From positions 62,001-126,000 of the forward strand of contig NZ_MJAH01000021.1 in the NCBI RefSeq assembly GCF_001746295.1: a DNA stretch of 64,000 nt, written 5' to 3'. The stretch's first letter is position 1. Each line of letters starts with the position of its first letter. The notes under the pieces were generated by a model that did not search any database, was not told where the DNA came from, and saw nothing but the letters and a program-made list of their open reading frames with translations. The position numbers were made by a program, and so were the translations under genes. Below are positions 38,101-46,226 of the stretch, one piece after another. The DNA is from Streptomyces sp. LUP47B. GTDB lineage: Bacteria > Actinomycetota > Actinomycetes > Streptomycetales > Streptomycetaceae.

Positions 38101-39050
38101 CGGGCGACCTGTTCCTTGGCCGTACGGGTGCGCTGTTCGTTGGCCGACTCCGCGCTCGCGAGCGTCTTCTCGGCGGCCGACTTCGCCTCGGTGAGCACCT
38201 TCTCGGCCTCGGCCTGCGCCTTGCGCAGCGCCTCCTCGGCCTCGGTCATCCGCTGTTCGGCGGCCCGGCTGAGCTCGGTGGCCTGGCGGCGGGCGCTGTC
38301 CGACTCGGTCGCCGTGGACGTGCGCAGCTGCTCGGCGTGGTCGGTGGCCTCCTGGGCCTGCGTGGAGGCGGCGTCGAGCAGGCGCTCGGCGTCCGCGCGG
38401 GCGCGGCGCAGCAGCTGTTCGGCCTCCGTGCGGGCGGCCTCGGCCTCGCTCTGCAGACGCTGGCGGGCCTCGGAGGTGACCCGCTCGGCCTCGGCGCGGG
38501 CGGCCGCCATGGCCTGCTCGGCCTCGGCACGGGACTCCTCCAGGAGCCGTCGGGCCTGCGACTCGCTGCGAGCGCGCAGCTGCTCGGCCCACGCCACGTT
38601 CTCGTTGACGTGCGACTCGACGGTCTGCCGGCGCTCTGCCAGCTCCTGGTCGAGCTGCTGGCGGCGGGTGACGGCCTCCTGGTGCAGCTCAGCCTGCAGA
38701 CGCGCGGCCTGCTCGGCGTGCTCCTGGAGGATGCGCTGGGTCTGGGCGCGGACCTGGCTCAGTTCGCGCTCGGCGTCCTGGCGCAACTGGTCGGCCTGGA
38801 TCTGGGCATTGCGCAGCAACTGTTCGGCCTGGTAGCCGATGTCCCCGCCGCCGAATTCGGGCCGGGACATGAGGGTGCGCCGCGCCTCGTGCAACTTGGC
38901 GCGCAGCACCTCGACCTGGTAGCCGAGGTCCTCGGCGTGCTGGATCGCCTTTTCCCGCTCGGTCTTCAGCCGCTCCATCTCGGCCTCGAACCGAGAGAGG
39001 TGGTCGACGTCAGCCGCCGGCTCTCGCTCCTGGCGTTCGTAGCCCCGCAC
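35172..39050 (-). CDS. scy: Polarised-growth scaffold protein Scy
   Basis: Very long coiled-coil protein (1292 residues from the GTG at 39050) that organises the tip-organising centre with DivIVA and FilP in Streptomyces. After a short globular start (SRFEAEMERLKTEREKAIQHAEDLGYQVEVL) almost the whole chain is Ala/Glu/Arg repeats of the form A-E-A-E-R-L-R, fitting the 51-residue hendecad-type repeat described for Scy. No proline interrupts long stretches. A TTG at 39080 with AGGAG 5 nt upstream is an alternative start adding ten residues. The extreme AER-rich composition opens long false frames on the other strand. Confidence 0.94.
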   Translation of the reverse strand: MRGYERQEREPAADVDHLSRFEAEMERLKTEREKAIQHAEDLGYQVEVLRAKLHEARRTLMSRPEFGGGDIGYQAEQLLRNAQIQADQLRQDAERELSQVRAQTQRILQEHAEQAARLQAELHQEAVTRRQQLDQELAERRQTVESHVNENVAWAEQLRARSESQARRLLEESRAEAEQAMAAARAEAERVTSEARQRLQSEAEAARTEAEQLLRRARADAERLLDAASTQAQEATDHAEQLRTSTATESDSARRQATELSRAAEQRMTEAEEALRKAQAEAEKVLTEAKSAAEKTLASAESANEQRTRTAKEQVARLVTEASQEAEATKEAAEQIVADARAEAEKIVTEAAEKARTLTAEESATQLSKAAKTAEDVLNKAQEDAQRTTRAATEEAERIRREAETEADRLRAEAHDIAEQLKGTAKDDTKEYRAKTVELQEEARRLRGDAEQLRADAVAEGEKIRAEARKEAVQQIEEAAKTAEELLSKAKADADELRQTATTDSEKVRTEAIERATALRRQAEETLERTRNEAERQRAEAVELSEEITAAAERAAGELHEETERAIEARRVEAAEELTRLHAEAEERLAAAERALTEAREEAARIRREAAEESDRLRGEAAERIRTLQQQAEAEADRLRTEAASDASASRAEGEAVAVRLRSEAAAEAERLKTEAQDTADRVRAEARAAAERLATEASETLSAAQEEADRRRREAEEYLGSARQEADQERERAREQSEELLASARNRVEEAQAEAVRLVEEADRRAGEMVSAAEQHAQQVRDSVAGLHEQAQEEITGLRSAAEHVADRTRREAQEEADRVRSDAYSERERASEDAARIRREATAETDAAKSLAERTVSDAIAEAERLRSESSEYAQRARTEASDAVAQAEQDASRTRAEAREDANRIRSDAATQADTLITEARNEAERLTEETINDTDRLRTETVAEAERVRAESVAKAEQLIGEASGDAERLRAEAAQTVGQAQQHAERIRAEAERVRADAAAAAEELVNSARAEADRTLDEARKDANKRRSEAAEQVDTLITETAAEADKLLTEAQQQALKTTADAEAQADTMVGAARHEADRLVSEATVEGNARVEKARTDADELLVGARRDATAIRERAEELRDRITGEIEALHERARREAAETMKSTGDRCDALIKAAEEQLGKAQAKAKELVSEANSEAGKVRIAAVKKAEGLLKEAEQKKATLVREAEELKAEAIREAKRTVEEGKRELEVLVRRREDINTEISRVQDVLEALESFEAPSAGKDGGVKAGAAVGAPRSGKPSDS

Positions 39051-39282
39051 TGCGCGGTCCCATCCGTCCCCTGGTCGCAAGTCTCTCCTGACGAGCCCTG
39101 TCCATCCGCCGAACGGGGCCCCCGGGGAATGGTGTCAGATCAACGGCGGAGCATGGGCTGCTGCCCGCCGCTCGCCCCCCGAAACCCGGACCCCGGCTCG
39201 GTTCTGCCGTCATGGGCAGGACCCGGTCGCCCTGGGAAGAGCGGCGACCGCCCCCAACCCTACCGGCCCATATGTACGAGGG

Positions 39283-39723
39283 TCAGTGCTCAGGTGACTC
39301 AACAGGCGCCGAAGTGACCAGTTCTGTCAGTACTCCGTGGCAATCCTTCGGGTGCAGGAAGGTGATCCGTGACCCCATGGAGCCGCGTCGCGGCTCCTCG
39401 TACAGGACGCGTACGCCCTTGTCCTTGATGTCCGCGGCCTCCGCGTCCACGTCCGCCGTACCGAAAGCGATGTGGTGGACACCCTCGCCGTTCTTGTCCA
39501 GCCACTTGGCGACGGTCGAGTCGGGGCGGGTCGGCTCGAGAAGCTGCAGGTAGGAGGCGCCGCCGTCGGAGGTCTCGTTGATCTTGAGCATGGCCTCGCG
39601 CACGCCCTGCTCCTCGTTGACCTCGGAGTGGAACACCTCGAAGCCGTAGGTGGCCCGGTAGAACTCGACGGTCTTGTCGAGGTCGAAGCAGGCGATTCCG
39701 ATGTGGTCGATTCGCGTCAGCAT
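39283..39723 (-). CDS. mce: Methylmalonyl-CoA epimerase
   Basis: Interconverts (2R)- and (2S)-methylmalonyl-CoA, linking B12-dependent mutase to propionyl-CoA metabolism. The 146 residues form two VOC (glyoxalase-fold) modules; metal ligands are H7 in IDHIGIA, H in EGVHHIAF, and E in the C-terminal GVLTEL. Divergent from the thiolase gene. It supplies methylmalonyl-CoA for polyketide synthesis in Streptomyces. Confidence 0.94.
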   Translation of the reverse strand: MLTRIDHIGIACFDLDKTVEFYRATYGFEVFHSEVNEEQGVREAMLKINETSDGGASYLQLLEPTRPDSTVAKWLDKNGEGVHHIAFGTADVDAEAADIKDKGVRVLYEEPRRGSMGSRITFLHPKDCHGVLTELVTSAPVESPEH

Positions 39724-39871
39724 GTTGTCAGTGCAGCGCTCTTACGATGGTTACGCAACGTGCGCGCGATCACACCGACGGGGCGATGACGGCACGGAGT
39801 GCCACTCAGTACATTCGAAGTAAACCCTCGTTCACTCCTCGGCAGTGCAGCCGGTAAGGGGATCGCACCTC

Positions 39872-41074
39872 ATGTCTGGATCGAACAGCACGACCTCGGT
39901 GATCGTCGCGGGCGCCCGTACGCCCATGGGACGGTTGCTGGGCTCGCTGAAGTCCTTCTCCGGAGCCGACCTCGGCGGCTTCGCGATCAAGGCCGCCCTC
40001 GACCGTGCGGGGATCGGTGGCGACCAGGTGCAGTACGTCATCATGGGCCAGGTCCTGCAGGCCGGCGCGGGTCAGATTCCGGCCCGCCAGGCCGCGGTCA
40101 AGGCCGGCATCCCGATGAGCGTCCCGGCGCTGACCATCAACAAGGTGTGTCTCTCGGGCCTCGACGCGATCGCGCTGGCCGACCAGCTGATCCGCGCCGG
40201 CGAGTTCGACGTGGTCGTCGCGGGCGGCCAGGAGTCCATGACCAACGCGCCCCACCTGCTCCCGAAGTCCCGCGAGGGCTTCAAGTACGGCGCGATCGAG
40301 ATGCTCGACGCGATGGCCCACGACGGCCTGACCGACCCCTGGGAGAACATCCCCATGGGCCAGTCGACGGAGACGCACAACACCCGCCTCGGCATCCGGC
40401 GCCCCGAGCAGGACGAGATCGCCGCCCTGTCCCACCAGCGGGCCGCCGCCGCACAGAAGAACGGCGTCTTCGAGGCCGAGATCACCCCGGTCGAGATCCC
40501 GCAGCGCAAGGGCGAGCCGGTCGTCTTCAGCAAGGACGAGGGCATCCGCGCCGACACCACGGCCGAGTCCCTGGGCAAGCTGCGCCCCGCGTTCACCAAG
40601 GACGGCACCATCACCGCCGGAACCTCCTCGCAGATCTCGGACGGGGCGGCGGCCGTGGTCGTCATGAGCAAGGCCAAGGCGCAGGAGCTCGGTCTCGACT
40701 GGATCGCCGAGATCGGCGCCCACGGCAATGTGGCGGGTCCGGACAACTCCCTGCAGTCCCAGCCGTCCAACGCCATCCTGCACGCCCTCAAGAAGGAGGG
40801 CCTGGAGGTCTCCGACCTCGACCTGATCGAGATCAACGAGGCGTTCGCGGCCGTCGCGGTCCAGTCGATGAAGGATCTCGGCGTATCCACCGAAAAGGTG
40901 AACGTGAACGGCGGCGCCATCGCCCTCGGCCACCCCATCGGCATGTCCGGCGCCCGGCTCGTCCTGCACCTCGCCCTGGAGCTCAAGCGGCGCGGCGGCG
41001 GGGTCGGCGCGGCCGCGCTGTGCGGTGGCGGCGGTCAGGGTGACGCGCTCGTCGTGCGGGTACCAAAGGCCTGA
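39872..41074 (+). CDS. Acetyl-CoA C-acetyltransferase (thiolase)
   Basis: 400-residue thiolase that condenses or cleaves acetoacetyl-CoA. Active-site C93 in NKVCLSGLDAI (40148-40150), the NEAFA motif, histidine in ALGHPIGMSGAR and the second cysteine in ALCGGGGQGDA are all present, matching the biosynthetic/degradative thiolase pattern. The ATG at 39872 has AAGGGG about 11 nt upstream. It is followed 34 bp later by meaB, probably one transcript. Confidence 0.93.
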   Translation: MSGSNSTTSVIVAGARTPMGRLLGSLKSFSGADLGGFAIKAALDRAGIGGDQVQYVIMGQVLQAGAGQIPARQAAVKAGIPMSVPALTINKVCLSGLDAIALADQLIRAGEFDVVVAGGQESMTNAPHLLPKSREGFKYGAIEMLDAMAHDGLTDPWENIPMGQSTETHNTRLGIRRPEQDEIAALSHQRAAAAQKNGVFEAEITPVEIPQRKGEPVVFSKDEGIRADTTAESLGKLRPAFTKDGTITAGTSSQISDGAAAVVVMSKAKAQELGLDWIAEIGAHGNVAGPDNSLQSQPSNAILHALKKEGLEVSDLDLIEINEAFAAVAVQSMKDLGVSTEKVNVNGGAIALGHPIGMSGARLVLHLALELKRRGGGVGAAALCGGGGQGDALVVRVPKA

Positions 41075-41108
41075 GTCCTCGTACGTCGCCCATCTGAACG
41101 GAGCTGTG

Positions 41109-42065
41109 ATGCAGGACGTCTCCACCCTGGTGGCCCAGGCCAGGGAGGGCCGCCCGCGGGCCGTGGCCCGGCTGATCTCCCTCGTGGAGGGGGCGTCCCC
41201 GCAGCTCAGGGAGGTCATGGCGACACTCGCCCCGCTCACGGGCAACGCGTACGTGGTGGGCCTGACGGGCTCGCCCGGGGTGGGCAAGTCGACGTCCACC
41301 TCGGCTCTCGTGACCGCCTACCGCAAGCAGGGCAGACGGGTCGGCGTCCTGGCCGTCGACCCGTCCTCGCCGTTCTCCGGCGGTGCCCTGCTCGGCGACC
41401 GGGTGCGCATGTCGGAGCACGCCTCCGACTCCGGCGTCTACATCCGCTCCATGGCGACCCGCGGCCACCTCGGCGGTCTCGCCTGGGCCGCCCCGCAGGC
41501 CATCCGGGTCCTGGACGCGGCCGGCTGCGACGTGATCCTGGTCGAGACGGTCGGCGTCGGCCAGTCCGAGGTGGAGATCGCCGCCCAGGCGGACACGTCC
41601 GTGGTGCTGCTGGCCCCCGGGATGGGCGACGGCATCCAGGCCGCCAAGGCCGGAATCCTGGAGATCGGCGACGTGTACGTCGTCAACAAGGCCGACCGGG
41701 ACGGCGCCGACGCGACCGCCCGCGAGCTCAACCACATGCTGGGCCTGGGGGAGTCCCGCGGCCCCGGCGACTGGCGCCCGCCGATCGTCAAGACGGTCGC
41801 CGCCCGCGCCGAGGGCGTCGACGAGGTCGTGGAGGCCCTGGAGAAACACCGCGCCTGGATGGAGGAGCGCGGCGTCCTCGCCGAGCGCCGCCGCAGCCGC
41901 GCCGCCCACGAGGTCGAGACCATCGCCGTCACCGCCCTGCGCGAACGCATCGGCGACCTCAGGGGCGACCGGCGCCTGGACGCGCTCGCCGAGCGGATCG
42001 TCGCCGGCGAACTGGACGCCTACCGCGCGGCGGACGAGCTGGTCGAAGGCCTGACCCAGGGCTGA
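41109..42065 (+). CDS. meaB: MeaB-type GTPase, chaperone of B12-dependent mutases
   Basis: G3E-family GTPase of 318 residues that gates adenosylcobalamin loading and protects acyl-CoA mutases from inactivation. P-loop GSPGVGKST at 54-62, switch region GDRVRM, ETVGVGQSE and the NKADRDG base-specificity motif are all clear; the C-terminal helical dimerisation region follows. ATG at 41109 with CGGAG upstream. The client mutase IcmA lies 12.6 kb away. Confidence 0.94.
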   Translation: MQDVSTLVAQAREGRPRAVARLISLVEGASPQLREVMATLAPLTGNAYVVGLTGSPGVGKSTSTSALVTAYRKQGRRVGVLAVDPSSPFSGGALLGDRVRMSEHASDSGVYIRSMATRGHLGGLAWAAPQAIRVLDAAGCDVILVETVGVGQSEVEIAAQADTSVVLLAPGMGDGIQAAKAGILEIGDVYVVNKADRDGADATARELNHMLGLGESRGPGDWRPPIVKTVAARAEGVDEVVEALEKHRAWMEERGVLAERRRSRAAHEVETIAVTALRERIGDLRGDRRLDALAERIVAGELDAYRAADELVEGLTQG

Positions 42066-42073
42066 GCCCCTGG

Positions 42074-42156
42074 TACGTTGACCGTCATGTTCCTCTCCTT
42101 GGCGTAGGGCCGCACCGAGCCACGGTTCGAGCACACCGCTCCCGTGACTCCTCGGT
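42074..42156 (+). promoter_or_regulatory. Putative leader with a six-codon uORF and hairpin before the MFS gene
   Basis: A TACGTT -10-like box (42074-42079) lies 7 nt before an ATG that opens a six-codon reading frame (MFLSLA, 42087-42107). It is followed by an imperfect hairpin with arms 42114-42125 and 42141-42156, and then the MFS ribosome site. The layout fits translation-controlled attenuation of an exporter gene, but this is inferred from architecture alone. Confidence 0.45.
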
Positions 42157-42190
42157 GTCCCCTGCCACGCCTCCGTCGAGGAACTCACCC

Positions 42191-43432
42191 ATGTCTGCCT
42201 CCTATGCGCGGGTGCTGCGCATTCCGCATGCCCGCAGCACCTTCGCCACCGCCCTGCTCGGCAGGCTGTCGTACGGCGTCGTCCCGCTGTCCGTGATGCT
42301 CGCCGTGACCCGCGCCTCGGGCTCGTACGCGGTGGCCGGTGCCGTGATGGCACTCTTCGGCGCCACCGTCGTCTTCCTGGCGCCCGCAAGGGCCGCCCTG
42401 ATCGACCGCTTCGGGCCGCCGCGGGCGCTCGTCCCCATGCTCTCGGCGCACGTCCTGCTGCTCGCCCTGCTCACCGCGGCCGTCTGGCGCCCCGGCGCGC
42501 CCCCTGTCCTCCTCGGCACCCTCACCGCCCTCGCGGGAGCCTGCGTCCCGCCGCTCGGACCGACCATGCGGGCCGTGTGGGCACGCCTCGCCCAGGACGA
42601 CAAGGCGCTGCTGCAGCGGGCGTACAGCCTCGACGGGGTGGCCGAGGAACTCCTCTTCGTCTCGGGCCCGCTGCTGGTGGGCGTCCTCGTCGGGGCCGCC
42701 GCGCCGGCCGTGGGGATCGTCGCCGGCGCCGCCCTGATGGTGGCGGGGACGACCGGCTTCGTACGGTCGCCCGTGGTACGGGCAGTGCGTCCCGCGGGCT
42801 CTTCTCCACGGCGGTCCAGCGGCGGCCGGCGCGTCCTGCGGCGGGTCGGCCGTCCCGTCGTGGCCGCCGCGGCCGTGGGCGTCGCGCTCGGTGTGCTCGA
42901 CCTGCTCGTCGTCGTGTTCGCCGAGCGGCATCACCACGGCGGCGCGAGCGTGGCGTGGGTGCTGGCCGCGCTGTCGGCCGGAAGCGCGGTCGGCGGGATA
43001 CTCAACGGCGCGGTGAACTGGAGAACGCCCGCCAGGACCCGGCTGGCGCTGCTGACGGCCTGCCTGGGCCTCGCGCTCCTCGGCGCCGGGCTCGCACCGG
43101 GCCTCGGCACCCTCGCCCTGGTCATGGCGGGCGCCGGGTTCTTCGTGTCGCCCGCCCTCACCACCGCGTATCTCGTCGCCGACGCGGCGGTCGCCCCCGA
43201 GTCCCGCACCCAGGCCGGCGCGTGGGTCAACACGGCCGTGAACGCCGGGAGTACGGGCGGAACGGCCGCGGCGGGAGCCCTGGCGGGGCAGCTGCCGGTG
43301 GCCGTGTGTTTCGCGGTGACGGGCGGGGCGGTCGCCGTGACGGCGGTGCTGGTCATGGCGAAGGGCGCCCGGGGGAGGGGCGCCCTTCGCGCGGGTGCGG
43401 CTCTCGTACGGCCGGGTCGGTCCTCCGTATGA
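42191..43432 (+). CDS. MFS transporter
   Basis: 413-residue major facilitator with about twelve hydrophobic segments and a central basic loop near residue 205 (SSPRRSSGGRRVLRRVG), typical of drug exporters. Substrate unknown. The ATG at 42191 has GAGGA about 9 nt upstream. It is preceded by a 120-nt leader with a small uORF and ends convergent to the PepSY gene. Confidence 0.88.
   Translation: MSASYARVLRIPHARSTFATALLGRLSYGVVPLSVMLAVTRASGSYAVAGAVMALFGATVVFLAPARAALIDRFGPPRALVPMLSAHVLLLALLTAAVWRPGAPPVLLGTLTALAGACVPPLGPTMRAVWARLAQDDKALLQRAYSLDGVAEELLFVSGPLLVGVLVGAAAPAVGIVAGAALMVAGTTGFVRSPVVRAVRPAGSSPRRSSGGRRVLRRVGRPVVAAAAVGVALGVLDLLVVVFAERHHHGGASVAWVLAALSAGSAVGGILNGAVNWRTPARTRLALLTACLGLALLGAGLAPGLGTLALVMAGAGFFVSPALTTAYLVADAAVAPESRTQAGAWVNTAVNAGSTGGTAAAGALAGQLPVAVCFAVTGGAVAVTAVLVMAKGARGRGALRAGAALVRPGRSSV
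43358..43390. terminator. Hairpin inside the 3' end of the MFS gene
   Basis: 12-bp perfect stem (GCGAAGGGCGCC with GGCGCCCTTCGC), 9-nt loop, 40 bp before the MFS stop and close to the convergent PepSY gene. It may end transcription from that gene; its coding position makes this uncertain. Confidence 0.4.
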
Positions 43433-43440
43433 CGTCCGGG

Positions 43441-44037
43441 TCAGTCCTCGTCGCGGTCCTGGGTGACCTTGCCCGAGCCGAGGGCGACCTTCCACTCGCT
43501 GTGCCTGCCGTCCTTGACGGTGTCCGCCGTCCAGGCCATGGCGCCGTTGTCGTCGTCGAGGCCGACCTCGGTGACCGTGCCCTTCACGGCGGCGGCCCGC
43601 GCGGCCTCGCGGGCGTCGGTCTGCGCGCCCTTCACCGCGGCCAGTTCGGCGCGGTCTTCGCCGTCGTTGTCGTCGTCGGTGTCCCGCTGGGCGCCGAGCA
43701 CCTTGCCGGAGTCCGGGGCGATCCGCACGTCGTATTCGGTGCCGTCGCCCTTGACGACGGTCACCTCCCACGCGGTGGCGCCGTCGTCGTCGAGGTCGGC
43801 CGAGACGGTGGTGCCCGGTGTGTGCCCCAGGGCGGCCGAGATCGCCTCGGCCGCGGTGATGCTGCCGCCGGAGAGCGCCGTACGGTCCTCGGAGGCGTCG
43901 TCGTCGGCCCGGGCGCCCGTGTTCGTGTGGCGCTGCGTCGCCGTCGCCGCGTCGTCGCCCGCGGCGAACGCCGCGACGGTGCCGCCGGTGGCCAGCGCGG
44001 CGGCGGTGAGGGTGGCGATGACGATGTTGCGCTTCAT
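43441..44037 (-). CDS. Secreted PepSY domain protein
   Basis: 198 residues with an N-terminal signal sequence (about 1-26, MKRNIVIATLTAAALATGG..AFAA) and two PepSY modules: about 58-112 (ITAAEAISAAL, DGTEYDVRIAPDSGKVL) and about 130-195. It is rich in Asp/Glu. PepSY proteins often modulate extracytoplasmic proteases or metal-linked sensors. It is divergent from an OmpR-type two-component system, a pairing often seen, suggesting regulation by that system. Confidence 0.85.
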   Translation of the reverse strand: MKRNIVIATLTAAALATGGTVAAFAAGDDAATATQRHTNTGARADDDASEDRTALSGGSITAAEAISAALGHTPGTTVSADLDDDGATAWEVTVVKGDGTEYDVRIAPDSGKVLGAQRDTDDDNDGEDRAELAAVKGAQTDAREAARAAAVKGTVTEVGLDDDNGAMAWTADTVKDGRHSEWKVALGSGKVTQDRDED

Positions 44038-44102
44038 GAGGATTCCTCCGGAGCCGTTCTGCTTCGTTCGCTTTGGACGACAACCAAGCTGCGGGAGGGG
44101 AG

Positions 44103-44139
44103 CTGAAGGGGACCTGAACCCTCCTGAAGGTGTCTTCAG
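44103..44139. promoter_or_regulatory. Phased CTGAA direct repeats in the PepSY/regulator intergenic region
   Basis: CTGAA occurs at 44103, 44114 and 44124, i.e. every 10-11 bp on one helical face, followed by TTCAGG at 44134. Phased direct repeats are the usual target of OmpR/PhoB regulators. It sits between the PepSY gene and the regulator gene, so it may serve autoregulation and PepSY control. Confidence 0.55.
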
Positions 44140-44162
44140 GTTCCGTTTGCCACCCTGTACGA

Positions 44163-44831
44163 ATGCGCCTGCTGATCGTCGAGGACGAACGCCGCCTCGC
44201 CCTGTCCCTGGCCAAGGGCCTGACGGCCGAGGGCTACGCCGTCGACGTCGTCCATGACGGCCGGGAGGGGCTGCACCGGGCCACCGAGGGGTCGTACGAC
44301 CTGGTGATCCTCGACATCATGCTGCCCGGCCTCAACGGCTACCGGATCTGCGCCGCCCTGCGCGCCGCGGGCCACGAGGTGCCGATCCTGATGCTCACCG
44401 CCAAGGACGGCGAGTACGACGAGGCCGAGGGTCTGGACACCGGTGCCGACGACTATCTGACCAAGCCCTTCTCCTACGTCGTCCTGGTGGCCCGGATCAA
44501 TGCGCTGCTGCGTCGACGCGGGCAGGGCGCCGGGGCGTCGCCGGTGCTGGAACTCGGTGGGCTGAGGATCGACACCGCCGCCCGCCGGGTCTTCCTCGAC
44601 GGCGACGAGGTCACGCTCACCGCCAAGGAGTTCTCGGTCCTGGAGCAACTCGCGGTGCGGGCCGGCGAGGTGGTCTCCAAGGCGCGGATCCTGGAGCACG
44701 TCTGGGACTTCGCGTACGACGGCGACCCCAACATCGTCGAGGTGTACGTCAGCACCCTGCGCCGGAAACTGGACGCGGGCCTCATCCGCACGGTCCGCGG
44801 TGCCGGGTACCGGCTGGAGGCCGCGAGATGA
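44163..44831 (+). CDS. OmpR/PhoB-type response regulator
   Basis: 222 residues. The receiver domain has E7/D8, phosphoacceptor D51 in VILDIMLPG and K in TKPF; the winged-helix domain (about 125-220) ends with the typical EVYVSTLRRKLD and VRGAGYRLE. ATG at 44163 gives the canonical MRLLIVEDE start. It overlaps the kinase start (ATGA). Probable regulator of the divergent PepSY gene. Confidence 0.93.
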   Translation: MRLLIVEDERRLALSLAKGLTAEGYAVDVVHDGREGLHRATEGSYDLVILDIMLPGLNGYRICAALRAAGHEVPILMLTAKDGEYDEAEGLDTGADDYLTKPFSYVVLVARINALLRRRGQGAGASPVLELGGLRIDTAARRVFLDGDEVTLTAKEFSVLEQLAVRAGEVVSKARILEHVWDFAYDGDPNIVEVYVSTLRRKLDAGLIRTVRGAGYRLEAAR

Positions 44832-46213
44832 GGCGGCTGTTCGGCTCGGTCCGGGCCCGGGCCACGCTGGCCGCGACCGCGGTGGTGGCCGTGGCCCTGG
44901 TCGCCGCGGGCGCCGTCGTCCTGCTGTCGCTGCGCAGCAACCTCGCGGGCCAGGCGGACACGGCCGCCGACAGCGCCGCCCGCGACGTGGCGGCGCAGAT
45001 CGCGCAGGGCGTGCCGTACCGGGAGCTGGACCTGGACGAGGACCATCCGGTCCAGGTGGTCGACCGGGACGGGCGGGTGCTCGCGGTGAGCGAGGATCTG
45101 GAGGCCGTCGGCGGCACCGGCGCCCCGGAGGTCACTCCGGTACCGAGCCCCGACGCGGGGCGGGACGACGGGGACGACCCGGAGATCGGCGAGGTCGGCG
45201 AGGTCACCTGGCACGGGCAGGGCCGGGCCACCGTGGACGGTGCGAGCGTCGCGTACCGGTTCGCCCAGGTCGAGGTCACGGACCGGAGCGACCGCAAGGT
45301 CCGGGTGTACGCCGGTGCCTCGCTCCAGGCCCAGCAGGACGCGGTGCACACCGCCGCCACCGTCATGCTGGTAGGCCTGCCGGTGCTCCTCGCGGTGGTC
45401 GCCTGGGTGACCTGGACGGTCACTCGTCGCGCCCTTCGTCCGGTCGAGGCCATCCGCCGGGAAATGGCGGCGATCACCGCCTCCGAGGACCTCGCCCGCC
45501 GCGTCCCGGTGCCGGACACCCACGACGAGGTGGCCCGTCTCGCCCGCACCACCAACGAGACGCTGGCCGCGCTGGAGACCTCCGTCGAGCGCAGGCGCCG
45601 GTTCGTCGCCGACGCCTCGCACGAGCTGCGCAGCCCGATCGCCTCGCTGCGCACCCAGCTCGAAGTGGCCGCCGCGCACCCCGGGTTGCTGGACCTGGAC
45701 GGGGCGGTCGAGGACACGGTACGGCTGCAGCACCTCGCGGCGGACCTGCTGTTGCTGGCCCGCCTGGACGCGGGGGAGCGGGACGCCGGCGCGCGGGTCG
45801 AGCTGGCGGCACTGGCCCGGGAACGGGCCGCCGGGCGGGCCGGGGTGACGGTGCGGGTCGATGCCGTCGAAGTGGCGGGGTCCCGGGGGCAGTTGCAGCG
45901 CGTCCTCGACAACCTGCTGGACAACGCGGAGCGGCACGCGCGGTCGGCGATCGTGGTGACGGTACGACGGGACGGTGACCGGCATGCAGTGGTCGAGGTC
46001 GGTGACGACGGCGACGGGGTGCCTGCTGGCGACCGGGAACGGATCTTCGAGCGGTTCGTGCGACTGGACGAGGCGCGGGCCCGGGACGACGGCGGCGCCG
46101 GGCTCGGTCTCGCCATCGCCCGTGATGTCGCCGCCCGGCACGGTGGGACGCTGACGGTCCGTGACGCGCCGACAGGCGGAGCTCTGTTCGAACTCCGCCT
46201 GCCGATCGCCTGA
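44828..46213 (+). CDS. Sensor histidine kinase (HAMP-HisKA-HATPase)
   Basis: 461-residue partner of the OmpR-type regulator. Transmembrane helices at about 10-33 and 177-198 flank an extracytoplasmic domain rich in Asp/Glu. HAMP follows, then H265 in DASHELRSPIASL, the N-box LDNLLDNAERHA, and G-boxes VGDDGDGVP and GGAGLGLAIARDVA. The acidic sensor domain and acidic PepSY partner could suggest metal or cation sensing; this is inference. Confidence 0.92.
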   Translation: MRRLFGSVRARATLAATAVVAVALVAAGAVVLLSLRSNLAGQADTAADSAARDVAAQIAQGVPYRELDLDEDHPVQVVDRDGRVLAVSEDLEAVGGTGAPEVTPVPSPDAGRDDGDDPEIGEVGEVTWHGQGRATVDGASVAYRFAQVEVTDRSDRKVRVYAGASLQAQQDAVHTAATVMLVGLPVLLAVVAWVTWTVTRRALRPVEAIRREMAAITASEDLARRVPVPDTHDEVARLARTTNETLAALETSVERRRRFVADASHELRSPIASLRTQLEVAAAHPGLLDLDGAVEDTVRLQHLAADLLLLARLDAGERDAGARVELAALARERAAGRAGVTVRVDAVEVAGSRGQLQRVLDNLLDNAERHARSAIVVTVRRDGDRHAVVEVGDDGDGVPAGDRERIFERFVRLDEARARDDGGAGLGLAIARDVAARHGGTLTVRDAPTGGALFELRLPIA

Positions 46214-46226
46214 TCGGGCCCCGGTG

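Noticed and set aside
35049..39317. A 1422-codon open frame on the plus strand opposite scy, rich in Leu, Gly and Arg
   Set aside because: It is the antisense image of the Ala/Glu/Arg-rich Scy codons at very high GC; no ribosome site, family motif or sensible composition.
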